Positions 45,622 through 58,926 are shown, counted from the stretch's first letter. The stretch is 64,000 nt of DNA from Daldinia sp. FL1419 (GCA_025201765.1 MU623341.1:186001-250000); one strand, 5' to 3'. A program made the numbers and translations. The notes: generated from the sequence alone by a model not told the origin.

Positions 45622-48568
45622 CTACCACGAAAACATCATGAGCGCTGGGTTTAGTACGACGGGGAGCATAAAGTGACAACCAACAGTCCAGGCGAGTGGC
45701 CAGATGGACGCTAGGTGTACGATTCTCCACTGGTCGGGGAACGCGAAAAAGCCGCATATGATAAGTGCTGTCATGAGGATACACCAAATGAAGGTGCCTT
45801 TGAAACGCCAGAGCAGTCGTGGTATTTCCTTGACAAAATTCACCTCTTCGACCTCTTTGGCTGTCGCACCCCAAGCCATGTCGATTCCAAAGAAATGGCA
45901 CAGTAGTGCTTGCGAAACGTGTAGGGACAGACCACCCAGGAAGACAGTCATTAGCGGAATCCATTTTATATTGTCCCAGACTGACCATATGCGTAGATTA
46001 TTAGCCTCTTAGCACATCAGGGAGTTGTAGGGACTGTATGAAATAAACTCACAGGCGGGGATGAACGACATCTGGGTTAGCCGGTATCTCATTATGCTCA
46101 GGGAGCAATTGCCCAGTCCCGTGAAGACGACAATAACCGAGACGTATATTGCAAAGGAATCTATGTAGAATTTGTCGTATAACCCAAAAAACCATCCTGA
46201 CAGGAGATAATTCATAAGGGTCAATATCCAGCAGGCTCCAATGGCATAGTACGTGCCGATATAGGCGCAAATTGTCAATTTCTTTGGCAAATGGATTCCC
46301 GAGAATATAAACTTTCGGAATAGAGGCGTGATAGGGCCCCGACTGAGCCAATACTTCAAAGGGTGGAACATCAATTCATTGCAGCCGTATGCGTACTTCT
46401 CCCATCGAGCTAGTTCATCGTATACCGTCAGAGAGACTCCCTCTTGGAAGCCAGTCCCGGTATAAGACGCGAATCTAAGCTCATAGCCGGCGCATTGGAG
46501 CTTAAGAGACATTTCAAAGTCTTCTGAGACATGCGCCTCAGACCAGTACTTCTCGTAACCATCTTCCTCGTATGCGGCGGCATCCTGGATAGCGGACCAT
46601 CGTAGGACAGCGTTGTGGCCCACGAAAGGACAAGCATCACCATTAGCCACTACGAAAGTGATGGCTGTATAGATAAGGTTTGTAAACCACTTGACGCTAT
46701 AAGACTGTTAATAGCCATTTTCTTTTGGGAGTCGATCGTTTTCAAGGACTTCTCTGACTTACCCTCCCTCAAAGAAGGATGTCGACACCTGCATAACTCC
46801 AGATGCAAATTGGAGAATTGCTATCTGAGGGGCCTGCTCCATCTCGCTTACGGCATCTAATAAGCAGTCCTCTGGTACTCGGGTATCAGAATCGACTATG
46901 AGGATGTAATCGCCGATGCGGACGTCGCCTTCGGCCCAGGTGCGACCCTCGTCCTCCTGCAAGACTTCAGCGAGGCAGTGATTATACACGGCCTGTTCAT
47001 CCACTTGGGTCCAATCCGAAGACCTCGGTATTTGATGTAGCTTATCCTCTACGCGATTACTTACCATCAGAGCGTAGTTCATGTTTGATGCTTTTTTGAA
47101 CTTGCCCCGTCTTAGAAAGGGTTGGCTGCCGTCATCTGGAGTTGGATTATGCTTCGGTCGAGCGACCCAACCAATGTTGTTCTCGCTATAGAATTCCCGC
47201 CGGATACTGGCATCTTGATCTGAAATTAGTTGCATCCCGTCGTCGTTTATGAAGATGTTAGCAGAACCACCTTGCATCTCATAAGTTGAAATGCACTGTT
47301 TGAGTGAATCGACTGAGGGTTTAATCACTGCCTCCAAACCTTCCTTGTAAACTGGCATCTGGATCGTTACGTGGGGCATAGTGTGGAAATCGCTGTGAAG
47401 CCGTCTTGGAGGTTTCCCAGAGAAGTACCTCGAATTTTTATCGACGGCAGATATTGGTCCGACTATTTGGAAAAGGTTCGTGATTAGCGACTGAAAAAAG
47501 AAAAAGGCCACCCATATTTCGATTGGTATGACGGCAATCAGCGCCAGCCGAACATATGAACCGTCGGTCTGGACTTCAAATGCCAAAGCCCTTAGACCAA
47601 GACCCATACAACTAACGCAGAGAGCCACTGTCATGGCTACAATCAATGCACTTGTAAGTTTGATTTTCCTCTTCTTTTCGATTGCCTTCTCCAGATCTAT
47701 CGGTGCTATCCGCACTTTGGTGGTTGGCATCTTCTCGCGTACTCCGCCTTGTCCATCATCCTCTATCCAGGAACCCCAAAACGTTTTAATCAGCCCTTGC
47801 TCCAAGGCCTCTGCCCTGTCCAAAAGATTTCTAGGGTCGTTGTCCCAAATAACCAAGATCTTGAGATCCCGGATAAACGCGGCAAAATGATGTTTCTGAC
47901 ATCGAGGTAGGTCGCGCATACTAGGGAGAATCTGTAAACGAAGACCATTAAGAAATGGAATGTAGTCTCGGGTCGCTAGTTCTGACGAAAGCAAGACGGC
48001 GACAACCCTGGTATTTATCGTCATGGCGGACTACAGAAATGCTTAGTTCCCATTTACCTCAACATATAAGAAACTTACTAACTGGGACGTTCATTTCCAT
48101 CGCCATGTTAAACAGGCCATAAGGTATATCCTGAAGCTCTGGCGGATAGGAGGTATAAATCTTCTTAGTAACCTTTATTACGACGCCCTCCCCAGGCATC
48201 AAGCCGGAAGCATATTGCGAAATTAGCTGTTGCTGATATACATAACTGCATGTGACGTCTGCTCTACTATATGCAAAATTCGTAGCATCGTCAGTCTCAT
48301 AATTCCCGAACCCGGATAGCGACAGTGGTGGTGTTTGCGCTTCTGATGTTTTCGCTTCTGATGCTTTATAAGGAGACCCTGGTGTGGCTATTCCTGAATC
48401 TAGGTTGGAAGTAGTAGGTAAACTTGCAAATTGGTCGCTGGATCTTGAATTGCTCGGGCCAGCCTCATTAAGCCTCGCTGCAGACGTTTCGCTATAATCG
48501 TCCTCCCGCCTTTTCCCCTTAATATAGCCGGGAACGACGTAAGCCTTAGAGGAGCTCATCTCTCCCAA
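45622..48568 (-). CDS. Family 2 processive-type glycosyltransferase
   Basis: Four exons on the minus strand: 48568-48083, 48030-46763, 46696-46053 and 45980-45622, with introns of 52, 66 and 72 nt. All phases agree, giving 918 residues. The first about 160 residues are polar and Ser-rich. Membrane segments near residues 300-380 (ALIVAMTVALCVSCMGLG, IPIEIWVAFFFFQSLI) precede the catalytic domain. That domain has TIQMPVYKEGLEAVI, INDDGM, the metal-binding ILIVDSDTRVP (about 540), a TED-like SEDFEMSLKL (about 643) and a Q/R-x-x-R-W-type ELARWEKYAYG (about 683). More membrane helices follow (LTICAYIGTYYAIGACWIL and others). This layout is of membrane GT2 synthases like cellulose, chitin or hyaluronan synthases. 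It is not a chitin synthase by sequence, since QRRRW is absent. The sugar polymer made is unknown. The start could be Met4 (MSSSK). Confidence 0.82.
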
Positions 48569-48717
48569 CGGGGCTCTGGGATGAAAGTAACAGCGCCTGG
48601 TAGTAGGAGATTACTAAATATATGAAGGGGTAGAGTTTACTTCCTAAAAGGGATGAGGACTTGGAAAACGGCAGCAAAAGGAGAGAAAGAAATAAAAGAA
48701 GACCGGCGATGGAATAT
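48569..48717. promoter_or_regulatory. upstream region of the GT2 gene
   Basis: AT-rich, A-rich leader directly before the GT2 start. No defined operator is visible. Confidence 0.3.
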
Positions 48718-49240
48718 TTACGGGATTCGCCAGTTAAGCGCAACGCTCCTTCGGGAAAAATCCAACTTGGAGGCGCTACATGTTAACAATATATGCCAGA
48801 ACTCGCTGGGTACTACTTTAAATCCGTTAGTGATAGCGTCAATAGTCACATACACATCGGATAGCTGAACCAAGTCCGAAGCCACTGGACGCATCATCTG
48901 ACGAAACGGGGGAAGTTGTAAATTACAGAAAGCCACAGCCAATGCCAGAACTTGCCAGGAAATCCCCCACTCGGAAAACCTAACGTGCAATCTCATGTCA
49001 AGGTTGATACGGGGTTCCAATGCATAGATACTCTGGTTGGAAAGCACATGGTGGGTAGCAATAGGAACGGAAACTGCTGCAAGGGCTCGATATGCGTGAG
49101 AGCCTAGACCTGACAGCTTGAGGCTCGAGGCGGGAATCGGGCTGACAAATTGACACGGCACCAATGATGGCAGAGGCAACGAAAATTAGAAGTAAGCCTG
49201 CATCATAGCTACGGCTATACGAGCGGTTGGGCTAGATGCC
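48718..49240 (-). pseudogene. possible degenerate coding remnant
   Basis: A minus-strand frame (48718-49179) opens without ATG and contains WQVLALAVAFCNLQLPPF and DVYVTIDAITNGFKVV. A second frame just upstream reads a hydrophobic stretch (GLLLIFVASAIIGAVS, about 49145-49200) that looks like a membrane segment. The two lie in different frames with no clear splice pair. Together they may be the decayed remains of a membrane or secreted protein gene. I recognise no family. Chance open frames are the main alternative. Confidence 0.25.
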
Positions 49241-52200
49241 CAAAGACTCGGTCATGATAGCCTAGCATAGGCACCGCTTCAGAAGCGAATTTATCTCTTC
49301 GGTTCAGTTACTTAGCTGGGTAGCCTACAGCCCTTGAGAATCCTGCTAATTGGCCGACTTTGGAATTATCGATGCAGGGCTGAGGTCCTTATCATCCACG
49401 ACATTTGATCTATTGTGAGCCACAAGCGGGTCGGGGGCGAACAAGAAGAGTCCAGACATCGTGAACCTAGAAGCTGAAGAATTGACCATTGTTTTGTGCA
49501 TCGGCCGGGGTTGGCGGGAAGACAGGGGCGAATATAATATTGAACCCATCTCGATGGCGTAACTATATTTTTAAGAATGAATGTATTGATATTTTAGCAT
49601 ATACACATCTTAAGGTAGCTGACGAAAGATCGTGAATCGTCACGCATGGTTTAAGACGAGATTTTATGATGGGTAGATGGAACTCGGGTACCTAGCTGAT
49701 CGATTACGGGGCAGTTAAAATCGAAGCATACCTAGGTAGGATACCTACCTACCTATCTACCAAGGAGGTACTATAGGTAGTCGTGTATAAGAAACATAAC
49801 GAAACAACGATTGGTTAGATAAGCGCTTTATAAATTGATAGATGATACGTCGATTCGTCCGTACAATTCTCAGAAAAGTGTAGTTTCCGGACATTTCAAC
49901 AAAACTCTCGAGGTAAGCTCGCAGTCGAACCTTGCGTTGGAATTGAGGGAGGCCATCCCCAGTGTACCTATTTGATAAGTCGCAGTATCATTTGGATATT
50001 TCATAGGTACTGTTAAGAATGGTACGATGTATAGACCAAATCCTTACTTCCTTCCGAATATCTACTCTTTGGGGCGATGCAACCGTACAACGGGCATACA
50101 ACCACACAATCATATCAAGCACTTGCCACATCAGCCGCATATACTACCTCCCATGCATGCATATGTGCAGGTAGGTATCATGAGAAACACCGATTTGCCA
50201 TTCAACTCTAAGCATGTCAAGGTAGGGTCGGGATTGCCCCTCTGTTCTTATTTTTAGCAAGGCAGCACATTCCGATGGTGTGTATGTGTAGGTACCTACT
50301 GGATATCCTCTGGCGTTCTAATGGTGCAATAGAGCTATCTCGACGACTATTTCAGACTTTGATCTCAAGCAAAGACATGGTATACCTAGGTAGGTAGGTG
50401 TAGATAAACTCGAAGGTTCAGGGTAAATTTACCGAAACCGATTTGATATATACATCTCTCAGTTATCGATATACTGGTACGCTAGTGTTTACTTGTTTAG
50501 CTTATTAAGGTTATAATTCCATATTCTCCAGTACAATTCTCTGGAACCATTAGTAAAGCAAAGGGGGGGGGGGGTTATCAGGGATTTCTAGCTTAGTAGT
50601 TCAAGATACCTTAGCTACCTACAATTGTTTTTGAGGATTGACGCCGTGATGCCTATTGGTCTTTGCTTCGCTTATATAGTATCCTTTAAACGAGATAAGA
50701 GTTCATATTTGTCTACGCAACAGACTCGGCCAGAGCGGGGACTACCATCTCACCCCTCCTCGCAATCTTTCCCTTATACCACTATTCAAGCATCATATAG
50801 AGTGCTTATCGTAAATATGATAAATAAGCACTAGAATCATTGATGATAAGGTAGAATAAAGAGAAACATCTACATTCGTGTAATGGGGTGGGGTTGGTGA
50901 TTGTAATGATGTGCGGTGGGTTTCTTTGTTATGGACAACTGTTAAGACAACGACAAATAATAACCGGTTAGTAATCTGATGAATAAATAAATACACATGA
51001 GCTGAGCTGCACTTGAGCATCCAGGGCATCATATTGGCCCCACCAGACGAGCCGCAGAAACTGACAAAAGCTAAAAGGCAGTAAGGGCAACAAATGTGGG
51101 AAGAACTGCAAGGGCGCTAATGATAAAAATGAATGGCGTCACATAAAGTGGCGAGATTCCGATAGAGGGTTCTGATGAATTTTGAGGTTCTGCTTAAAAG
51201 AAAGCGAAGTGCGGTGTCGGACGCAAGTAGAATTCTACTTGATGGGTCTCACAAAGGACGATGCTGGTTATTCATGATTGTCCCTCTTTATTTTCTTGGT
51301 ACGATAAGCAGCAATTGATTTCATAGGTATAAGATGGGCTTTTGGGGTTTACCTCATTGTTATTTCATGTGACATCATGCGCGATGTGCCCCAGTGTTTG
51401 TCGGGCCGTCTCAACGAAGTTTTTCTTAGGTCGTTTTTGTTCGTACTTTTTTCATGGAAAACCAGAGGGAATCTTTGGGATGGAGCATTCCAGTATCCAT
51501 GGAGCATCGTGACTCTACTCATCGTATAAACGGAGTACCCTCTCGATAACAATCGGAACACTACCGACGTGGAAGATTAATAACTATCCCATTGGATATT
51601 GGGGAAGTTAATATACTTTAACCTGGTGGGGTTGTAACCAAGCGGGACTGATGCCTTCATTGTGCAGTTGGGTCAGGCTTAGTCAAAGGACCCTGATATT
51701 CGATAGGTGAATGGAAAATGACAGAAATGGGATTGAATTTTAACGGTCTGGAAGCAGGATGCTTATTGGAATCAAGATAATGCTGTGAAACGAATATCGT
51801 TCTTTTCCTCTCCTACGTCTGTCTGTTTACACTAATTACTATAAAAATATTTCATGGGCGAATGAATGAACGATATATCGATAAGCGGATTGGTAGGGCA
51901 AGGTTATAGGTACTTCCCAGCTATAAAGCTTGAATTGGTCAATTAAACAAAAGAAGGTTCTGCCAGACTAAATTGTCTACCCGCAACCTTATAATGTTAT
52001 AATGGTATTGTGGTCAGGACCTACTACTAACCGCAGTGTACTATGCAGGCAGCTTGGTTACTCTAACACCTCTGACATCATACCCCCTGCCAACTGTCCT
52101 CGCCAACGTTTCTTATCTAATAGGTACCTACCTACCTAAGTTAACTCTGTGAATACCTAAAACTTACCTTACCCTACTCACCACTTATCCGCATTCTCAA

Positions 52201-52830
52201 CACAAGAGTTTCCCTACATTATTCTTCCCTAACTACCTATCCTAAACTCCTATATCTCCAATATTTATCTTCTTACGACTCTTAATCAAATTAAGACCAA
52301 ATTTAAGTCTCTCGTAATATTGGATTTGATTCGGTCTAATTTTGACGCTTTGAGTTTTTTCCCTCACGATCCTAGCTGATTGTTTTCTGTCCTTTTTTTC
52401 CCCTTGTGACGTGCGCAAGGACCTGTGATTGATCCAATCGTGGGTGGCTACCAAACAGCGCTTTGCCTAGAACCATCCCACGATCCCCTCGCCCCCCCGC
52501 GTGCGTGCGCCGTAATACGTACAATACCTTAGGCATATAATCCCGCGATTTCGACCTTTCCGTCTAGTCGAATTTTCTTTCATTTAGATTGCTGGCTACG
52601 GGGACACATGGTTACAGGATTCCATCGTATTTAAGAAGAGAGCAGCTCGTTCATTACGAGGAGATAACGATAAAAATTCCGGAATATCCCCACTGGCCAT
52701 ATTTAAGAATCTCGTCAATTGAGCGAGTGTCTTATCATTTAAGGCTTTAGACCGCTTTTAGTTGTACTCCTTTCTCTTTAACCTCCTTCCACTTCCCACA
52801 ACGCCTGCGAATTGTCACCATCAACTCGCC
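49241..52830. other. 3.6-kb region without a convincing gene
   Basis: AT-rich. TACCTAGGTA/GGTAGGTACC words are dense here (49731-49761, 50383-50400, 52121-52140), and a G run lies at about 50563-50575. A minus-strand hydrophobic frame at 51071-51196 resembles a GPI-anchor tail but has no upstream exon that fits. The last about 450 nt are the trehalase promoter. Confidence 0.45.
52400..52489. promoter_or_regulatory. two STRE-like sites upstream of neutral trehalase
   Basis: CCCCT occurs at 52400-52404 and 52485-52489, about 430 and 345 nt before the trehalase ATG. CCCCT/AGGGG is the stress-response element bound by Msn2/4-type factors, and neutral trehalase genes are known to be stress-induced in yeast. 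With a 5-nt motif, chance matches are possible. Confidence 0.35.
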
Positions 52831-55316
52831 ATGGCCGATTTACTAACTCCGGGTTTGGCGAAAGCCCGACGCGATACCAGAGACGGGATTCGCGCGAGTG
52901 ACGACTGGGACGTCTACGATGACGCTAGAACGTATTACACCTCCGATGCTCGGCACGGTGATCGATCACACAAGCGCAATCGCACGTATTCCCAGGTATG
53001 TTATACCACATTTTCACACAAAAAGGCAGGATGTGAAATGTTGGCTAACATTGCGTAGAATGGCATCATTCAAGAAGTTGAGCGTATGGGACTACATGAA
53101 CCACACAGACGGGGCAGTCACGGTATGAACTCCCCTTTTCTTGGTGTGAAAAAGAAGCAAGCTAACTCATGTTGCTGTTTAGATGAAGCGAGCAGGCCAC
53201 ATTCCCGCCAATTCCTTGTCGATGTCGACCACACTCTAGAAAGTTTACAGGCACAGGAGGATACCGATGGCAACATGCAAATTACAATTGAGGATGCTGG
53301 TCCGAAGGTAAGCCTTTACCAAGAGTCATTTGGTAGATGAGTGCTAAAGCATCGTGCGTAGGTCATGGCTCTTCGAACTGCCGCGTCCGGCGGTCATAAC
53401 CGGTTTGATATCAGAGGCACGTACATGCTTTCAAATCTTTTACAAGAATTATATATGGCGAAAGAATTTGGGCGGAAGCGAATCATCCTTGACATCGGGC
53501 GTCTTAATGAGAATCCAGTCAGCAGACTATCGAGACTTATCAAGAATCAATTTTGGGAGGGGTTAACTCGGCGTATCGATGCTTCAAGCATTGAAATTGC
53601 GGCAAAAGATCCCAAGGATTGGACGGCCGATCCGCGACCCCGCATTTATGTCCCACCAGGAGCCCCGGAGCAATATGAATATTATCAGAAGCTTGCAGCT
53701 GAACGACCTGAGATGCGACTGGATGTCCTATATCTTCCCGAGAAAATTACCCCGGAAGTGCTTCGGGACATGAACGACAAGCCCGGCCTTCTCGCTGTCG
53801 CTATGGAGGAAGTTAAGGATCCTAAGACTGGAGAGAAAACGTTACGCGGGCTTCCCTTTGTGGTTCCAGGAGGAAGGTTCAACGAATTATACGGCTGGGA
53901 TAGTTATATGGAATCCCTTGGACTCCTAGTCAATGATAAGGTACACTTGGCGAAGTCGATGGTACAGAATTTCTGTTTCTGCATAAAACATTACGGCAAG
54001 ATCCTCAACGCAACCAGGTCATATTACCTGCTTCGATCACAGCCACCTTTCTTGACAGATATGACCCTCCGGGTTTATGAGAAAATTCAGCACGAACCTG
54101 GCGCACTTGATTTTCTTCGGACGGCTTTCCTCGCTGCAATTAAAGAATACTACTGTGTATGGATGGCGGAACCGCGTTTGGATCCAAAGACTGGTCTGTC
54201 CAGGTACCGACCGGAAGGGCTAGGTGTGCCGCCAGAGACGGAGGCTTCGCACTTTGTTCACATCCTCGAGCCTTATGCCAAGAAACATAACATGACTTTC
54301 GAGCAGTTTGTGAAAGCTTATAACTATCAAGAGGTCCACGAACCGGAGCTAGACGAATATTTTCTTCATGATAGGGCAGTACGAGAGTCAGGTCACGATA
54401 CGTCGTATCGACTTGAAAAGGTCTGCGCTAACCTCGCGACTATTGATCTTAACTCGTTGATATATAAGTATGAGATGGATATCGCTCGCACTATCCGGAA
54501 TGTTTTCGGCGATAAGTTGGAAATTCCGGCCGAATGGTGTGCTGGAAATATGGTGCCCGGTCAGATCGAGACGTCGGCCATCTGGGACCGTCGCTGGAAG
54601 AGGCGGCGTGCGGCTATTCATAAATACTGCTGGAATGAGGAGAAGGGCATGTACTTCGACTATAATACGGTGAAGCAGGAGCAATGCACTTACGAGTCGT
54701 GTACGACATTCTGGCCTCTCTGGGCAGGAGTACCGGATCCCGAGCGCGCGGCCAAGGTAGTCAAATGTGCTGTACCCAAATTTGAAGCGTACGGTGGCCT
54801 CCTGTCCGGGACGGAAGAGTCCCGAGGTGCGGTCAGTCTTGAGCGTCCTAATCGACAGTGGGATTACCCCTATGGCTGGGCACCCCAGCAGATGCTGGCT
54901 TGGACAGGCTTGTATCGCTACGGATACGCGGATCTCGCACAAAAGCTAGCATATAAATGGCTATTCATGGTTACTAAAGCGTTCTTCGATTTCAACGGCG
55001 TTGTGGTGGAAAAGTACGACGTAACAAGACCAGTTGACCCGCACCGCGTAGACGCCGAATATGGAAACCAAGGGCTCGATTTTAAGGGTGTTGCCAAAGA
55101 AGGGTAAGTAGGGGATAGAAAATCATACTTGAAGATAAAATTCTTGCTTACATTATTGTTCAATCTAGGTTTGGCTGGGTTAATGCTAGCTATGTCTACG
55201 GCTTACAGTTCATCAACACGGAGATGAAAAGAGCACTGGGTACGCTAACACCCTATGAGACGTACGAAAGGGCTCAGCAGATTAAAGAGGAAAAATTGCT
55301 CCAAGAACTGGCTTAA
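52831..55316 (+). CDS. NTH1: Neutral trehalase
   Basis: Cytosolic GH37 alpha,alpha-trehalase that splits stored trehalose into two glucose. Five exons: 52831-52995, 53059-53122, 53183-53307, 53362-55103 and 55169-55316, with introns of 63, 60, 54 and 65 nt; all phases match, giving 747 residues, the usual length. The N-terminal part holds basic phosphorylation sites (KRNRTYS and HRRGSHD), the type targeted by PKA. It also has a calcium-binding EF-like loop DTDGNMQITIED (about 101-112). The catalytic domain has trehalase signature 1, PGGRFNELYGWDSY (about 287-300), and signature 2, QWDYPYGWAP (about 616-625). The last join restores KEGFGWVNASYVYGLQF. The chosen ATG lies just before MADLLTPGL; an in-frame ATG 69 nt upstream adds a hydrophobic leader that neutral trehalases lack. 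Activity is probably controlled by phosphorylation, Ca2+ and 14-3-3, as in yeast. Confidence 0.95.
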
Positions 55317-57129
55317 AATATAGCTACTATACGAGACATGAATCCGCGACGTCGGCACCAATCTATTCTGTTCATTACTCGGGCATTATCATCGGTATCC
55401 TTCGGTATTCTATGGATGGTGTTGCTATACCGATCATGGCAGGCATGTCTTTTGCTGCATTGGTCGGGCTGGGCTAGAGAAACGCGCGGGTTGCATCGCG
55501 CATGCTGATCTGATGTTAGGATCCTTGGGGCGGATAAGTTTTATCTAGTATTGATATGGATGGTTAACGATGTTTATTGCTGATGAAGTTGTTTGATTGA
55601 GCTACTATTCTCAAGGGACCAGTCCATCCGGTTAGGTAGGTAGATGATAAAATAAGTATGCATAACGTTACCTTTGTTCGTACCTGGGGCAGCTTTACGT
55701 ATCAGCACAAGCCCACGATTAGACTCGTCTCGTCCAAAATGGTGGATCCAGTAAGTAAACCGGCTTGTCGGCTTTGAGATTCCTTGCCTAATGTTACAAT
55801 AAGACAAGTAGGCTAGATTGGGACGAGGGATATAAATATATCAGTATTTTCACGTGTAGCCCTTACAAAATCCAAGAGTCATAGAGTATAGTTCAATAAT
55901 GTAAGGCTCAATTAAGCTTCCGCAGCCGAGGTCCGGGGTAAGGTGAGGCTAGAGACATGGTCGGACGTAAACGGGGCACGGGAGAGCTCGCTTTGTCTGG
56001 GGGGAATGGTGTAAGGTTCGTCTTTATGCTAACCGTTCTAGTCTTGCCTTAGCTGGGGGCAATTGGATGGATCTTCACATGTCAGGATCTTGCTTGAACG
56101 TCTTACACGATACTTCAGGATTGGCACGTAGGTATTAACTACCTAAGTAGGCAAGTAGGTACCTAAATAATAAACGTTCTCAATGCATTTTATATCTTTT
56201 ATTGGGCTCACTGCGCTGCGCAGAGGCCAAGACACTAGATAATTTTGTATTTAACTAGCATTTCCCAAACGGATGTCATTTTATAACTTCCATCTAAACA
56301 ATTTCTTACGCGTTAGATAACGTCATGATCAAATGCTAAATATCAAACTCAAAATCCCCAAACCCGGGGCCGGTTCTGGGAATAGTACGCTACTACGCTA
56401 CGACCCTAGCAACCTGGGATCGTCTTCTGATTGCGGGGGACTAGGGGGTTCGTGTCTCGCTGGATCGACCTGGATCGTTCTCCATCTTCGGCAATTCGGC
56501 GAATCACGGCAAACCAGGCGCACATCCCACATGCCTTCTGGACCGTCACGTCCCTTAAACCGAGAAACCGTAGTGGTCTTCCTTTTAGACGTCTAACATA
56601 GTTAGCTCTGACTGCTGGCGCGCCCATACGCTTTGTCTCGTTCCGAGGCGCCCCGGCCGAAGAGCGCTGGGTAGTGGCCAATGGCCTGGCGTCGCCGGTA
56701 TAGTGGCTGGTGGGAGTCACCCTATGACGGAATCATCATAGCCGCTTGACCGATTGCTGCCGAGCATACGTGCCCGTGGGAGTCATGGTTCTAAGCCGGT
56801 CACGCCCCTTTTGTATGTCAGATCGGACTGGTATCCTGTGTATTACTACCGTAGGTTCCCCTGCTTGTAGCCATAGCTCAAAGCCATCTTCCTTTAACAA
56901 TAGCCATACTCCCCCCTTAACCATTCATTGCTAGGTTATTACAACTTTCTCCTTGCTTTAGATCTTGTATGCTTGGGCCCACGTGCTTCAGTAGCAACTA
57001 TATACGTACATTGACTCTTTGAAGAGAACTCTTTATTCCAGAGTCCCCGCACGCCACATTGCATAGTCTTGAGAACGTATATTATCACTGGCTATTGCTA
57101 CCATTTACAGCTGACATATCTTGCTCACC
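55317..57129. other. intergenic region with CreA-like sites
   Basis: 3' region of the trehalase gene and promoter of isocitrate lyase. Short open frames have no domain character. It carries GTAGGTACCTAAA near 56155-56167 and CreA-type motifs listed separately. Confidence 0.45.
56432..57050. promoter_or_regulatory. CreA-like (SYGGRG) sites upstream of isocitrate lyase
   Basis: GCGGGG at 56432-56437 and CCCCGC (its reverse complement) at 57045-57050, the latter 80 nt before the ATG, match the carbon-catabolite repressor consensus SYGGRG. Isocitrate lyase genes are glucose-repressed in other ascomycetes, so a role is plausible. The motif is short and may occur by chance. Confidence 0.33.
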
Positions 57130-58926
57130 ATGGCGTCGAACAACATGATTAACCCGGCTGTGGACCCGAATATCGAGGATGAACTGTTCCTGCAAGAAGT
57201 TGAGGCTGTCAAGAAGTGGTGGAGCGATCCGAGATGGAGATACACGAGGCGACCTTTCACAGCCGAGCAAATTGTCTCCAAGAGAGGGCACCTTAAGATT
57301 GACTACCCGAGCAACGCGCAGTCGAAGAAATTATGGAAGATCCTCGAAGGTCGTTTTCAAAACAAAGATGCCAGCTACACATATGGCTGCTTAGAACCTA
57401 CAATGGTCACGCAAATGGCCAAGTATTTAGATACCGTCTACGTCTCGGGCTGGCAGTCATCATCAACAGCCTCCTCGTCCGACGAGCCCGGTCCTGATCT
57501 AGCAGATTACCCATACGTGAGTTGTGATTCTCTACCCCTTGACGTTAGCTATAGATCTGTGTTTTAACATAAGTGGAAAGACTACCGTACCAAACAAGGT
57601 TAAACATCTATTTATGGCACAACTCTTCCATGACCGCAAGCAGCGACAAGAACGCCTAAGCACACCTAAGGCCCAGCGCGCGAATCTAGCAAACATCGAT
57701 TACTTGCGGCCCATAATCGCCGATGCGGACACCGGCCATGGTGGTCTGACGGCTGTGATGAAGCTAACGAAGCTGTTCATTGAGCAAGGCGCTGCTGGTA
57801 TTCACATCGAGGACCAGGCACCTGGTACTAAGAAGTGTGGACACATGGCTGGCAAGGTTCTTGTGCCCATCAGCGAGCACATCAACCGCCTCGTCGCTAT
57901 CCGTGCGCAAGCCGATATCATGGGCACGGATCTCATCTCCATCGCCCGCACGGACGCTGAAGCCGCAACACTCATTACCACGAGCATCGACCCGCGAGAC
58001 CATGCCTTCATCCTCGGAAGCACAAACCCAAAGCTCCAGCCCCTAAACGACCTAATGATCGCTGCAGAACGAGAAGGCAAGACTGGCGAGCAACTACAAG
58101 CAATCGAAGATGCGTGGCTCAAGCAGGCTAATCTGCGGCGCTTCGACGAGGCCGTTGCCGACGCGATTAACTCGTCGCCGTCGCTGCCGAACAAGGAGGA
58201 CTTGATTAAGAAGTACTTGGAGCAGGTTAAGGGCAAGAGCATCTCGGAGGCACGTGCTATCGCGCATGGCATTACGGGTGTGGACATCTACTTCGACTGG
58301 GACGCGCCGCGTACAAGAGAGGGTTTCTACAGACTAAAGGGCGGGTGCGATTGTGCTATTAACCGTGCGATCGCGTATGCGCCGTACTGCGATGCGATTT
58401 GGATGGAAAGCAAGCTGCCGGATTACAAACAGGCGGAGGAGTTCGCCGCCGGTGTACATGCCGTGTGGCCGGAGCAGAAGTATGTTTTTCGCCTTTATCG
58501 GCCCCCAAACCCCCTTCAAATCCTTCTTTTCGGAAAAGCAGAGATAGAAAGCTAACAGCCCAAAACAGACTCGCGTACAACCTTTCCCCTTCTTTCAACT
58601 GGAAGACCGCGATGCCGCGCGACGAGCAAGAGACTTATATCCGACGGCTTGCGAAACTGGGGTACTGCTGGCAATTCATTACACTAGCAGGCTTACACAC
58701 GACGGCACTGATCAGCGACCGATTCGCGCGGGCGTATGCGGCGAACGGAATGCGCGCGTACGGGGAGCTGGTACAGGAGCCGGAGATGGAGGGCGGTGTG
58801 GACGTCGTCAAGCACCAGAAGTGGAGTGGTGCTGCGTACGTTGATGAACTGCAAAAGATGGTTACGGGAGGTGTGAGCAGTACGGCCGCAATGGGCAAGG
58901 GTGTTACGGAAGATCAGTTCCATTAA
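57130..58926 (+). CDS. ICL1: Isocitrate lyase (glyoxylate cycle)
   Basis: Cleaves isocitrate to succinate and glyoxylate, the entry enzyme of the glyoxylate shunt needed to grow on acetate or fatty acids; expected in peroxisomes or cytosol. Three exons: 57130-57516, 57581-58479 and 58569-58926, with introns of 64 and 89 nt and phases that match, giving 547 residues. The second exon has TVPNKVKHLFMAQLFHDRKQR and the catalytic signature TKKCGHMAGKVLVP with the active-site Cys (about residue 214). The third exon carries SPSFNWKTAMPRDEQE and LGYCWQFITLAGLH. It ends GVTEDQFH, without a classical SKL peroxisomal signal. The N-terminus (MASNNMINPAV) is not a mitochondrial presequence, which argues against methylisocitrate lyase. 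The ATG is preceded by CACC. A related activity (methylisocitrate lyase) is the main alternative. Confidence 0.95.
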
